Shown in pieces: positions 1-8,086 of a stretch of 64,000 nt of DNA (position 1 is the first letter of the stretch; each line of letters begins with the position of its first letter). This stretch comes from Trebonia sp963759545. GTDB lineage: Bacteria; Actinomycetota; Actinomycetes; Streptosporangiales; Streptosporangiaceae. Under the pieces are notes generated by a model. The model was not told where the DNA came from and ran no database searches. It saw only the letters and a program-made list of their open reading frames with translations. Made by a program: the position numbers and the translations under genes. The stretch covers positions 1-64,000 of the forward strand of contig CAVXAB010000026.1 of the NCBI GenBank assembly GCA_963759545.1, in the 5' to 3' direction.

Positions 1-17
1 TTTCCCCGTTCCCCTTT

Positions 18-51
18 CAATCCGTGCATGCGGTTTTCCCGCACACGGCTT
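18..51 (-). ncRNA. Group II intron domain V
   Basis: On the minus strand this 34-nt stretch folds as the classic domain V hairpin. An AGCCGTG 5' strand pairs with a CACGG 3' strand, a two-base bulge region sits in the middle, and the upper stem closes a GAAA-type tetraloop. An AGC catalytic triad is present near the 5' end. It lies just downstream of the maturase stop at 72-74, as expected. Confidence 0.75.
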
Positions 52-71
52 ACCGATGGTCTTCCTGGTGG

Positions 72-1478
72 TCACGACGCGAGTCCCGGATAGCGGACGG
101 TGCCGCGCAGGCGGTAGAGGCCGTGAGCCTCGAACCACTCGCGCGTCCAGGGCGCCGATCTGGCCAGGACGCAGGTGACGGCCGTAACGCTTGCGCATCA
201 GCCGCGCAGAGCCGTCCTGCGACATAGCGGTCGATCTGGATGAACTTCTGGGCGGCGTTCCCGGTGCGAAAGTAGTTGCCCCAGCCGCGCAGGATCGGAT
301 TGATCGCGGCGATCACGTCGCGGATGTCCATGCCCAGCTCGGCCGCGACCGGTCAAGGCTTTGATCCTCGCTCGGATGCGTTTCATCGCCCGCTGCGACG
401 GCCAGCGCTGAAGGTAGTAGCGGCGAACGCCGCGCTCCAGCATCCGACCCGACACGCGGGCGCGGAAGTGGCAGCCGAGGAAGTCAAATCCCTCCCGGCC
501 TTCACGTAGGTCAACCAGTCTCGTCTTCTCCGGATGCAGCTCCAGCCCCAAACCCGCCAGCACCTCGCCGGCGAGCTGCCGGGCCGCTCTGGCCTCGTGC
601 TCGCTGCGGCATGCCACGACAAAGTCGTCCGCATAGCGGACGAGCGTGCCGTGCGAGCCCGTCAGCGAACGCCTCATCCAGGGCGTGCAGGTAGATGTTC
701 GAGAGCAGCGGCGAGATCACCCCGCCCTGCGGAGTCCCAGCCAGCGACCGCCGGAACCCTCCGTCGTCCATCACCCCTGCCTGGAGCCACTTGCGGATCA
801 GCTTGACCACCCGCCGGTCCGAGACCCGCTCAGCGACCATCGACAGCAGCCTGTCGTGATCGATCTGCCCGAAGTAGTCCCGAATGTCGGCCTCGAACAC
901 GAAGGCATGCCCGCTCAATGAACGATCGACGGAGCACCTCCTTCGCGTCCGTCGCCGACCGACGCGGCCGAAACCCAAACGAGACCGGCCAGAAAGTCGG
1001 CCTCGAAAATGGGCTCAAGCACGATCCGCGCGGCCTGCTGAACGATCCGGTCCTTCACGGTCGGGATCCCCAACGGCCGAACGCCACCCTGCGGCTTGGG
1101 GATCGCGACCCGCCGGACCGGCAGCGGGCGATAACGACCCTCACGAAGCTCGGCCTGGATCTCACCCAGAAGGCGATCCACCCCGAACTCCTCAACCGCT
1201 TCCAAGGTCTGCCGATCGATCCCGGCAGCCCCCTTGTTCTTCCGCACACGCCTCCACGCCTCCCACAGGACGTCACTCCTGTGGATCCGGTCAAACAGGG
1301 CGTGAAAACGCCTATCCGGCGACCGCTTGGCGGCCACCCATAGCTTGCGCTGAAGTTCTCGCGCACCCCCACCAGGGACAGCCCACGGCAGGATCGACGG
1401 ACGAGAGCCCGCCGGGGTCGTTGGATCGGACAGCTCCGACCATGCCCTAACGCTTACCTCCAGCCCAACCATGACCAA
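72..1478 (-). pseudogene. ltrA-like: Group II intron reverse transcriptase/maturase, frameshifted
   Basis: Reverse transcriptase and maturase of the intron, which would normally assist splicing and retrohoming. The protein is recognisable in successive frames: finger/palm segments (KNKGAAGIDRQT, then IPKPQGGVRPLGIPTVKD), FEADIRDYFGQIDHDRL, GTPQGGVISPLLSNIYL, the catalytic YADD in VRYADDFVVAC, the maturase X region (GWGNYFRTG), and the C-terminal EWFEAHGLYRLRGTVRYP. Reading these requires at least four frame changes, near 950, 660, 335 and 215-130. The conserved motifs are all retained, so decay is recent or some shifts are sequencing errors. The upstream start is not certain. Confidence 0.85.
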
Positions 1479-2130
1479 AGTCAGGGCCCTTCGCTCCTGG
1501 CGCCTTTAGCTGGACGCCGATCATCACTACTACGACCCCATCGGACTCCCGCTGCCCTCCGCTCGATTTCACCATCGGCTTATACGAGCGGTCTTCGCTG
1601 ACGAGGCTGGACAGACGGGTCTCCCTTGTTCCGCGATCAGACCTTGCGCGCGTGCAACTCCCCGTACCCCGCAGGGACCCGCCGCACCCGATCCGGAACC
1701 AGGACTGGCGGACATGGCCTTCGCCGTGACATGAGCGGCTCGGCTCCCCGATTGTCAATCTGACGAGGCTGCAGTCGCAGCCCACGCGCTTGCTCCCTCC
1801 AAAGAGGCTCTCGACACCCCGCTCAGCCCGCCGGATCTCTCCATGACAAACCGGGGCCTGCTACCGGGCGCTCCGGCGCTTACCCGGACCGGACTCCCAC
1901 CGGCTGGCCTGACGCAGCTTCCAAGGCGCACCACGCGGCGGATCGTAGGGAGCGCGACCATCGCGCGCAATCCGGCCGCGCGCGCCTCAGGCGCACCGCC
2001 GGCCCCGCGGCAGTTCTGGGAGGGCGTGCATCGCCGCGGCACGGCGCCCAATCACGGCCAGCCGTTACACGGAAACGCATGCCCCGGGACGAATTGATGC
2101 CTGATTGATGCCCGCTTGCATCGTCTCACC

Positions 2131-2155
2131 TGGATCTCCCCCGGTTCGGTGGACA
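2131..2155 (+). repeat. Left terminal inverted repeat of the IS3-family element
   Basis: 25-bp end with core TCCCCCGGTT then GTGGACA. It matches the reverse complement of 3441-3465 with about four mismatches. Confidence 0.85.
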
Positions 2156-2252
2156 GGGGTTTGTTAGGCGGCTTGGGCCGTTGTTGTTGATTTGTAGTTG
2201 ATCTTGTTGGTGGGTGCGAGCCGCGTAGCGGCGAGGCTGGTCCCGTGTCGTC

Positions 2253-3101
2253 TCAGAGTGGCCTGTTCTCGTAGTCGACAGGGGAGAGCATGCCGAGCGT
2301 GGAGTGGCGACGGCGGCGGTTGTAGAACGCTTCGATGTAGTCGAACATCGCGGTGCGGGCTTCGGTCTTCGTCGGCCAGGAGCGGCGGTGGATGAGGTCC
2401 TTCTTGAGGCTCGCGTGGAAGCTCTCGAGCACGGCGTTATCGAAACAGTCACCGCGGCTTCCCATCGAGACCTCGATCCCGACACCGCGGCAACGCCGGG
2501 TGAACAACAGCGACGTATATTGCGAGCCCTGGTCGGAATGATGGATCACGCCGCGGCTCGGGCCGTCGTCGAGCGACGGCCATCTCGCAGCGCGTCGACG
2601 ACGAGATCGGCGTGGAGGTGGTCGGCCATCGCCCAGCCCACGATCCGCCGGCTGTAGCAGTCCATCACCGACGCCAGGTACAGCCAGCCCTCCCACGTCC
2701 GGATGTAGGTGATGTCGGCGCACCACAGGCGGTTGATCGCGGTCGGGTTGAAGTCACGCTCGACGAGATCCGGCGCCGTCCTGACGCCCTGCACGCGGAT
2801 CGTGGTCCGCCCACGCCGGCGTTTGATCTGCCCCGACAGGCCGGCCAGCGCGCATCAGCCGCTCGACGCGCTTGCGGCCGACCCGCAGGCCGTCTTCGAG
2901 GCGCAGCTCGGCGTGCACGCGCGGCGACCCGTACGTCTTGCGTGACTGCTCGTGGATTTCCGCGATCCGCACGGTCAGGCGCGCATCAGCGACCGCTCGC
3001 GGCCGAGGGCTCCCGGCCGCCCAGGCGTGATACCCAGAGCGCGAGACGCCCGAGCACGCGGCACATGATCTGGATCGAGTGCTCGGCCTTCTTGGCAGCA
3101 A
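2253..3101 (-). pseudogene. IS3-family transposase OrfB (DDE domain), frameshifted
   Basis: Catalytic transposase of the element, split over three frames. The first frame holds the N-terminal HTH_21-like region (YGSPRVHAELR, VGRKRVERLMR). The second carries the first catalytic Asp in RLWCADITYIRTWEGWLYL. The third carries the second Asp in HHSDQGSQYTSL and the Glu in ESFHASLKKDLI, then the usual YNRRRRHSTLGMLSP end. Frame changes fall near 2835 and 2590. All three DDE residues persist, but the reading frame does not. Confidence 0.88.
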
Positions 3102-3116
3102 CGAACCGGAAGATCC

Positions 3117-3404
3117 TCACCGGGTCGCGCTTTCCTTGGCGAAGAAGGCCGCCGCTTTTTTTAGAATTTCGCGTTCCTCAGTGACAACGCGAAGCTCGCG
3201 CCGCAGACGACGCAGCTCCTCACGCTCCACACTCGTCAGACCCTCCGCGCGGCCCTCATCGACCTCGAACCGGTGCGCCCAGTTGCGCAACGACTGCGGC
3301 GAGACCCCGAGCTCCGCAGCGATCTGCGGCACCGTCCTCCCGCTACTCCGAAGCAGCGCGACCGCCTCACGGCGGAAATCCAGCGAATACGGCATGAACA
3401 CCAT
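3117..3404 (-). CDS. IS3-family transposase OrfA
   Basis: Small DNA-binding protein of the IS3 transposase. From the MVFMPYSLDFRREAV start it has a helix-turn-helix (VPQIAAELGVSPQSLRNW) and a C-terminal coiled coil (ELRRLRRELRVVTEERE, ILKKAAAFFAK), as in HTH_Tnp_1 proteins. The length of about 95 residues is normal. A start at 3395 is equally possible; the frame remains open further upstream but that part has no family match. OrfA normally fuses to OrfB by -1 frameshifting near its 3' end; here OrfB is itself broken. Confidence 0.85.
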   Translation of the reverse strand: MVFMPYSLDFRREAVALLRSSGRTVPQIAAELGVSPQSLRNWAHRFEVDEGRAEGLTSVEREELRRLRRELRVVTEEREILKKAAAFFAKESATR

Positions 3405-3440
3405 CCTCTCGCCGAGCGCCCAACGCGCCCAGCGCATAAG

Positions 3441-3465
3441 TGTCCACGAAACCGGGGGAACTCCA
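3441..3465 (-). repeat. Right terminal inverted repeat of the IS3-family element
   Basis: 25-bp end reading TGTCCACGAAACCGGGGGAA and then CTCCA on the plus strand. It is complementary to 2131-2155 and defines the right boundary, next to the orfA start side. Confidence 0.85.
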
Positions 3466-3475
3466 CCTTCTCCCA

Positions 3476-3500
3476 TGCGCCCGAGTGGACTCGAACCACC
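3476..3500 (-). other. tRNA-like 3' end (T arm plus acceptor strand)
   Basis: On the minus strand GGTGG, TTCGAGT and CCACT form a five-pair T stem with a standard seven-base T loop, followed by CGGGCGC and A. That resembles the 3' end of a tRNA without an encoded CCA. I could not fold a D arm, anticodon arm or 5' acceptor strand upstream, so this is not a complete tRNA. It may be an attachment-site remnant. The IS3 element ends 11 bp away. Confidence 0.3.
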
Positions 3501-3550
3501 ACGAGCTATTCGCTCACAAGGCCCTCAACCTTGGACACGGGGTGTAGATG

Positions 3551-3623
3551 CGTCCAGGAGCGTCCAAATCGTCCAAATTGCGCGGATTGCTGGACGCATT
3601 GGACGCATTGGACGGGATGGACG
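3551..3623. repeat. Inverted array of TGGACG / CGTCCA hexamers
   Basis: Three CGTCCA words (3551, 3561, 3570) face four TGGACG words (3591, 3600, 3609, 3618). The right-hand four repeat with an exact 9-bp period. The whole array is a dyad centred near 3585. It resembles iterons or clustered operator half-sites. No gene is clearly linked to it. Confidence 0.7.
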
Positions 3624-3932
3624 TTGTCAAAGTGTTGTCACGGCGCGACGCGGCCGTCGGCGCGTAATCTGGCTGTGGTTGATCGGGGGCCGCGCCTTTC
3701 CGTTATGTGGTCCATCCCTTGGGGTGGTGGCGGGTTTCGGCGATCTCGTTCGCGCGGATCGGCGTGCTGGGCTCGGGCGGCCAGTGGCGGGCGAAGATGG
3801 ACGCGATCCGTCTGTCGGGCGCGCCGCGGTTCGGTGCGAGCAATCCTGTCCAGCCGCCAGGCCGAGATGCTGGTGCCGAGCTCAAAGGAGGGCGGCGTCG
3901 AACTGGTTGATCGAACGGTCCTGGGTTCACAC
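3624..3932. other. Stretch without a recognisable gene
   Basis: Short open frames occur on both strands but none resembles a known protein. Its position between an insertion sequence and a toxin-antitoxin pair suggests remnant accessory DNA. Confidence 0.4.
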
Positions 3933-4373
3933 CTACCGGCTGGCGTTGCCGCCTGTCGAATCCGTCGGGAGGAGCCGGAATGCCGTGCCCGCTGCCAGGG
4001 GTCGCACGACACGGAAGTGCCGCTCGTCGAACGTGGCGATGGCGGCGGTGTCGAGCCGCTCGGCGAGGGCGACGAGCGATGCGTCGGCAAGCCCGAGTCC
4101 GTTGTCGGCGTAGCGCTCGGCAATGTTCACCGTCGATGCGATCGCGCTCGGCCACCACTCGACGAGGTACGCGCCGGCCGCAAGGTCGGCGCGGAGTGCG
4201 CTCAGCGCCGCCCGTCCGCCCCGCGCTCCAACGAGGTGGTCGACTTCGGCCACGATCAACGGTGTCGTCGCGAGATCGTCATCCAAGTCTTCAAACCAAG
4301 CGCTAACGGCCTCGTGGTGGTCGTCGGCTGCGTTCATGTAGGCGACGATCACGGACGTGTCGATGACGATCAT
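3933..4373 (-). CDS. vapC: VapC-type PIN-domain ribonuclease toxin
   Basis: A PIN-domain toxin of 146 residues that would cleave RNA until neutralised by its antitoxin. The acidic active-site set is visible: Asp5 in MIVIDTSVIVAYMN, the Glu in TPLIVAEVDHL, the Asp in LGLADASLVALAERL and the Asp in AIATFDERHF. Its ATG overlaps the stop of the upstream antitoxin gene by four bases (4370-4373), the usual vapBC arrangement. Location beside an IS, a decayed intron and a truncated catabolic gene fits a horizontally moving module. The RNA target cannot be told from the sequence. Confidence 0.88.
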   Translation of the reverse strand: MIVIDTSVIVAYMNAADDHHEAVSAWFEDLDDDLATTPLIVAEVDHLVGARGGRAALSALRADLAAGAYLVEWWPSAIASTVNIAERYADNGLGLADASLVALAERLDTAAIATFDERHFRVVRPLAAGTAFRLLPTDSTGGNASR

Positions 4374-4597
4374 GACTCTCCGAAGCCCGACTCGGCCAGG
4401 TGTTCGTCGGTGCGTGTCGAGAGATCAGCCGGACCGCTGAAGACCCCCCGGGCTCGCGGCTTGACTCGCAGCGAGCCGCCGGCCGCGACGCGTAGCGCCC
4501 GGCGAATCAACTGGGCCTTGGTCGTGCCCTCAGCGGCCGCTCGGCGAGCCAGTGCCACATCGACGTCTGGCTCGATATAGATGCTGGTCTTCTTCAT
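4370..4597 (-). CDS. vapB: Ribbon-helix-helix antitoxin (VapB-like)
   Basis: A 75-residue antitoxin. The N-terminal half is a ribbon-helix-helix DNA-binding domain (strand TSIYIEPDVDVAL, helices ARRAAAEGTTKAQLIRRAL), and the C-terminal part (FSGPADLSTRTDEHL) would wrap the toxin. It is the first gene of the pair and overlaps vapC by ATGA. Such antitoxins autoregulate; the likely operator region is 4598-4640, where CCACCT words repeat, but that is inference. Confidence 0.85.
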   Translation of the reverse strand: MKKTSIYIEPDVDVALARRAAAEGTTKAQLIRRALRVAAGGSLRVKPRARGVFSGPADLSTRTDEHLAESGFGES

Positions 4598-4703
4598 AAC
4601 GACATCTTACCACCTGCCACCTACCACCTCGCATCAATTGGGGAGACGGTCCACGCACAGAAGCGTTGGGCGACGAACCAGCAGGCTTCTCGCGAATAGC
4701 TCC

Positions 4704-5450
4704 CCGGGCCTCGGCGACCCCCTGTCGCGCACCTGCGAGTTCATGCTCAAGGAAGAGGCGCACCACATGATGGTCGGCACCACCGGCGTCGACCGGGTGG
4801 TGGAGCGGACCGCGCAGGTCATGGTCGAGAATGACACCGACGAGGTGGCCGCGCTCGGCGCGATACCGTTGCCGGTCATTCAGAAGTACCTGAACTTCCA
4901 CTACTCGGTGTCGCTCGACCTGTTCGGCGGTGAGACCTCCACCAACGTCGCCAACTACTACACCGCCGGGCTGAAGGGCCGCTGGCTGGAGGAGCGCCGC
5001 AAGGACGACCACCTGCTCGGCGACGACTCGATGATGGTCGACGCCCTGCAGGACGGGGAGATCGGCCAGGTGGAGGTGTCCGCGCTGACGGGGCTCAACA
5101 CCGACCTGCGGCGCGAGTACATCGCCGACTGCTCAGGCGGCGTCAAGCGGTGGAACCGCATCTTCGCCGACGCCGGCCTGCCGCAGCGGCTCTACCTGCC
5201 GCACGTCGCGTTCAACCGGCGGGTGGGGGCCTTCGCCCCCATCGAGGTGTCCCCGGCGGGTGAGAAGCTGACCGCTTCCGAATGGGAAGCCCGCAAGGGA
5301 CAATGGCTCCCAACCGACACGGACAAGACGTTCGTCAGGTCGCTGATGCAGCCGGTGTACCAGCGTGGCAAGATCGCTGCCTGGGTCGCACCCCCGCGCA
5401 ACGGGATCAACGGCCAGCCCTTCGACTACGACTACGTGCACCTGGCCTAA
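4704..5450 (+). pseudogene. boxB: Benzoyl-CoA 2,3-epoxidase subunit B, C-terminal half only
   Basis: The fragment matches the di-iron oxygenase subunit BoxB, which with BoxA epoxidises benzoyl-CoA in aerobic benzoate breakdown. Recognisable parts are DPLSRTCEFMLKEEAHHM (part of the metal-binding four-helix bundle), VGTTGVDRVVERT, HYSVSLDLFGGETSTNVANY and the C-terminal PPRNGINGQPFDYDYVHLA. About 250 residues remain where full BoxB has roughly 475. The 5' half is missing, with no start or RBS; similarity fades upstream of about 4704, next to vapB. The truncated product would lack half of its iron ligands. Ligase and beta-oxidation genes follow. Confidence 0.82.
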
Positions 5451-5478
5451 GGCCAGGCCAGGACCCAGGGGCGCAAGC

Positions 5479-7158
5479 ATGGCGCAGCTGTTCAACGCGT
5501 GTGAGTACCTGCTCGACCGGCGGCTCGCCGCCGGAGACGGCGACCGGCTGGCCCTGACCGGCCCGGCGGGCGACCTCAGCTACGCCAGCCTCTGGGACCG
5601 GGTCCGCCGGACCGCGGCGGGGCTGCGGGCCGCCGGGGTCGAGCCCGAGCAGCGGATCCTGATGGTGATGGCGGACTCGCCGCACTTCGCCGTCGTTTAC
5701 CTCGCCGCCATGCGGGTAGGCGCGGTCCCGGTGCCGGTCTCGACGATGCTTCGCCGCGACGGCATCGCAGAACTGCTGCGTGACTCGCGGGCCAGGTTCC
5801 TTGCGGTCACCAGTGAGTTTGCCGTCGCCGCGGAGTCGGCCGCAGTGTTGGTAAGCACAGGGGCGGCACCAGAACTGGCCGGGATACTGGCCGATTTCCC
5901 GCAGCTGTCCCCGGGGGGACGACCCCCGTAACCCCCCGCTGCCGGTGTACACATTTGACGAGCTGGCGAACTCCGCCCCGGACGACTTCGTCTACGACTC
6001 CACCCCGACTCGCCCGCCTTCTGGCTCTACACCTCGGGGACCACGGGCGACCCGAAGGGCGCGATGCACCGGCACGGGTCCATCCCCGTCGTGTGCGAGA
6101 CCTACGGGCAGCAGGTGCTCGGCATCCGGCCAGACGACCGGTGCCTGTCGGCGGCCAAGGCATTCTTCGCCTACGGCCTCGGCAACTCGCTGCTGTTCCC
6201 GATGTCGGCCGGCGCGGCGAGCGTGCTGCTGCCGCGGCGTCCCGGCCGGACCTGATCGCGGAGACGGCCGTCAAGTACGGTGCGACGCTGTTCTTCGGCG
6301 GGCCGACGTTCTTCGCGAACATGCTCCGCGCGGGCATGCCCACCGACGCGCTCGGCGGGTGCGGCTGGCCGCCTCGGCGGGCGAGGCGCTGCCCGCCGCG
6401 CTGTACCAGCGGTGGACCGCGCACTTCGGCATCGACATCATCGACGGCATCGGCATGACCGAGATGCTGCACATCTTCCTGTCCAACCGGCCAGGCGCGG
6501 TCCGGCCGGGAACCACCGGGGTCGCGGTGCCCGGCTACGACCTGAAGCTGGTGGACGAGGAGGCCGGCGCGGAAATGACCGGATCGGGGGGCCTGGCACG
6601 CTGTTCGTGCGCGGCGCCTCCACTGCGACGGGCTACTGGGCCAGGTACGACGCGTCCCGGCTGGTGTTCCAGGGGGAGTGGCTGCGCACCGGCGACACCT
6701 ACGTGCGCGACGCCGACGGGTACTACGCGTGCCTCGGGCGGACCGGCGACATGATCAAGGCGTCCGGCATCTGGGTGTCCCCGATGGAGGTGGAGGCCCG
6801 GCTGCTCGCCCACCCCGCCGTGGCGCAGGCCGTCGTCGTCGCCGCGCCGGACGCCGACAACCTGGAGAAGCCCGTCGCCTACGTCGTCCTCACCGCCGGC
6901 GGGATGGTCACCGAGGCGGAGCTGATCGAGCACTGCCGCGAGGGGCTGCCGTCGTTCAAGCGGCCGCGCGCCGTCTTGTTCACCGACGGCTTCCCCACCA
7001 CCGCGACCGGCAAGATCCGCCGCGTGGAGCTCCGCGGCCTGGCCGCAGGCGTGCTGCGGCCGCAGGACCCAGATCGGGTGGGCTCGGGTCCGGCGGGCTC
7101 GGGTCCGGCGGGCTCGGGTCCGGCGGGCCCAAATCCGGCGGGCCACGGGGACAGCCTG
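5479..7158 (+). pseudogene. Benzoate-CoA ligase, multiply frameshifted
   Basis: An acyl-adenylating ligase that would activate benzoate, or a similar aromatic acid, to its CoA thioester. It starts MAQLFNACEYLL at 5479. Family motifs appear in changing frames: FWLYTSGTTGDPKGAMHRHG (ATP-binding P-loop), LFFGGPTFFANMLRAGMP, DGIGMTEMLHIFLSNRPG (adenine motif), GEWLRTGDTYV, GRTGDMIKASGIWVSPMEVE, and the catalytic Lys in PTTATGKIRRVELR. Frame changes occur near 5920, 6003, 6240, 6355 and 6595, mostly at G or C runs. Net phase is restored, so the last frame runs on into the amidohydrolase. Either true decay or clustered homopolymer errors could explain this; the adjacent boxB truncation favours decay. 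Confidence 0.85.
7081..7140 (+). repeat. 15-bp tandem repeat coding a Gly/Ser/Pro linker
   Basis: Three identical units GGCTCGGGTCCGGCG (7081-7125) and one variant (7126-7140) encode GSGPA repeats between the ligase C-terminus and the amidohydrolase start. Confidence 0.9.
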
Positions 7159-8019
7159 ATGCTCGACGGGTTCCAGCTTGTCGACGTGCACCTGCACGCG
7201 GCCCGCAAGGCAACACTCAAGCTGCCCTGGGACACCTGGGTGCAGGGCTTCGCCGACCGCGACGTCATGGACCGGCTCTACGACTCCTCAGGTGCCGTGA
7301 TCCCGGCGTCGTTCGACGCCATGCTCGCCGGCGAGGGCGTCGACATCGGGCTGCTGATGTCCGAGTACTCGCCCAAGGTGACCGGGATGCAGCCCATCGA
7401 GGACATGCTCCCGATCGCCGGCGTCAACCCCGACCGCGTCAAGGTCATCGCCAACGTCAACCCGCACCTGCACTACCCGGTCGACGAGGAGGTCCGCCGC
7501 CAGCTCGCGCTCGGCGCGGTGGCGCTGAAGATCCACCCGGTGCACGCCGGCGTCGCGGCCAACGACCGGATGCTCTACCCCGCCTACGAGGCATGCCAGG
7601 CGGCCGGCGTCCCCGTGGTCGTGCACTGCGGCACCTCGACGTTCCCCGGCTCGTCCAACGCGTTCGGCGACCCGGTGGTCCTCGACGACGTGCTCCGCGA
7701 CTTCCGCTCGCTGACCCTGGTCCTGGCGCACGGCGGGCGCGGCTGGTGGTACGACGCGGCGGCCTTCCTCGCCCTGTCGCACGAGCGGGTATGGATCGAG
7801 CTGTCCGGCCTGCCGCCGTCCCGGCTGCGCGATTACTATGCCCGGCAGAACTGGACCAGGCTGACGAAGCGGATGATCTTCGGCACCGACTGGCCGGGCA
7901 TCCCCGGCATCGCGGCCAACGCCCGCGCGGTCGCCAGGATCATGCCCGACGAGGACACGGCGGCGGCGGTCCTGGCCGGCAACGCGATCGGTGTCTATAA
8001 CCTCAAGCCGGCCACGTGA
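7159..8019 (+). CDS. Amidohydrolase-2 family metal-dependent hydrolase
   Basis: A TIM-barrel hydrolase or decarboxylase of the ACMSD-like amidohydrolase 2 family, 286 residues from ATG 7159. Metal-site features are the HxH of DVHLHAA at the N-terminus, VVVHCGTSTFPG, LVLAHGGRGWWYDAA and FGTDWPGIPG near the C-terminus; ALKIHPVHAG fits the next core strand. There is no good Shine-Dalgarno before 7159, and the frame is continuous with the ligase through a GSGPA linker. The original product may therefore have been a ligase-hydrolase fusion. Its place between ligase and beta-oxidation genes suggests hydrolysis of a ring-cleavage intermediate; the substrate is unknown. Confidence 0.75.
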   Translation: MLDGFQLVDVHLHAARKATLKLPWDTWVQGFADRDVMDRLYDSSGAVIPASFDAMLAGEGVDIGLLMSEYSPKVTGMQPIEDMLPIAGVNPDRVKVIANVNPHLHYPVDEEVRRQLALGAVALKIHPVHAGVAANDRMLYPAYEACQAAGVPVVVHCGTSTFPGSSNAFGDPVVLDDVLRDFRSLTLVLAHGGRGWWYDAAAFLALSHERVWIELSGLPPSRLRDYYARQNWTRLTKRMIFGTDWPGIPGIAANARAVARIMPDEDTAAAVLAGNAIGVYNLKPAT

Positions 8020-8086
8020 CCCCGCCTTGCCAGGGCCTCGTGCCCCTGCCGCGCCCCGTGAACCTTCAACCTATACGGTGGTCCTC

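Larger units (their letters stand above)
1..1931 (-). mobile_element. Group II intron, decayed, 3' end beyond or at the window edge
   Basis: Read on the minus strand, a candidate 5' boundary GTGCGCC lies at 1925-1931. It is followed by domain I-like sequence, then by the reverse-transcriptase/maturase reading frame, then by a domain V hairpin at 18-51. The translated domain I-III stretch near 1480-1680 has the look typical of actinobacterial group II introns. The 5' boundary is my inference from the GTGCG consensus; a second GTGCGCC-type word sits near 1990-1996. The encoded protein is frameshifted, so the element is probably no longer autonomous. The 3' splice site lies outside the window or within the first bases. 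Confidence 0.65.
2131..3465 (-). mobile_element. IS3-family insertion sequence (1335 bp)
   Basis: The element carries orfA and a broken orfB on the minus strand, bounded by near-perfect 25-bp inverted repeats that begin TGGA and end TCCA. The TG...CA termini, the orfA/orfB organisation with a DDE integrase-type transposase and the size all fit the IS3 family. I see no convincing 3-5 bp target duplication (ACC on the left, CCT on the right). The transposase frames are damaged, so the copy is probably inactive. Confidence 0.85.

Noticed and set aside
3476..3560. Complete tRNA gene
   Set aside because: Only the T arm and acceptor 3' strand fold; no D arm, anticodon arm or 5' acceptor complement could be found.
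3079..4580. Long plus-strand frames of 344 and 435 residues over the IS end and vapBC
   Set aside because: They cross the IS boundary and lie antisense to orfA and vapBC; no family signal.
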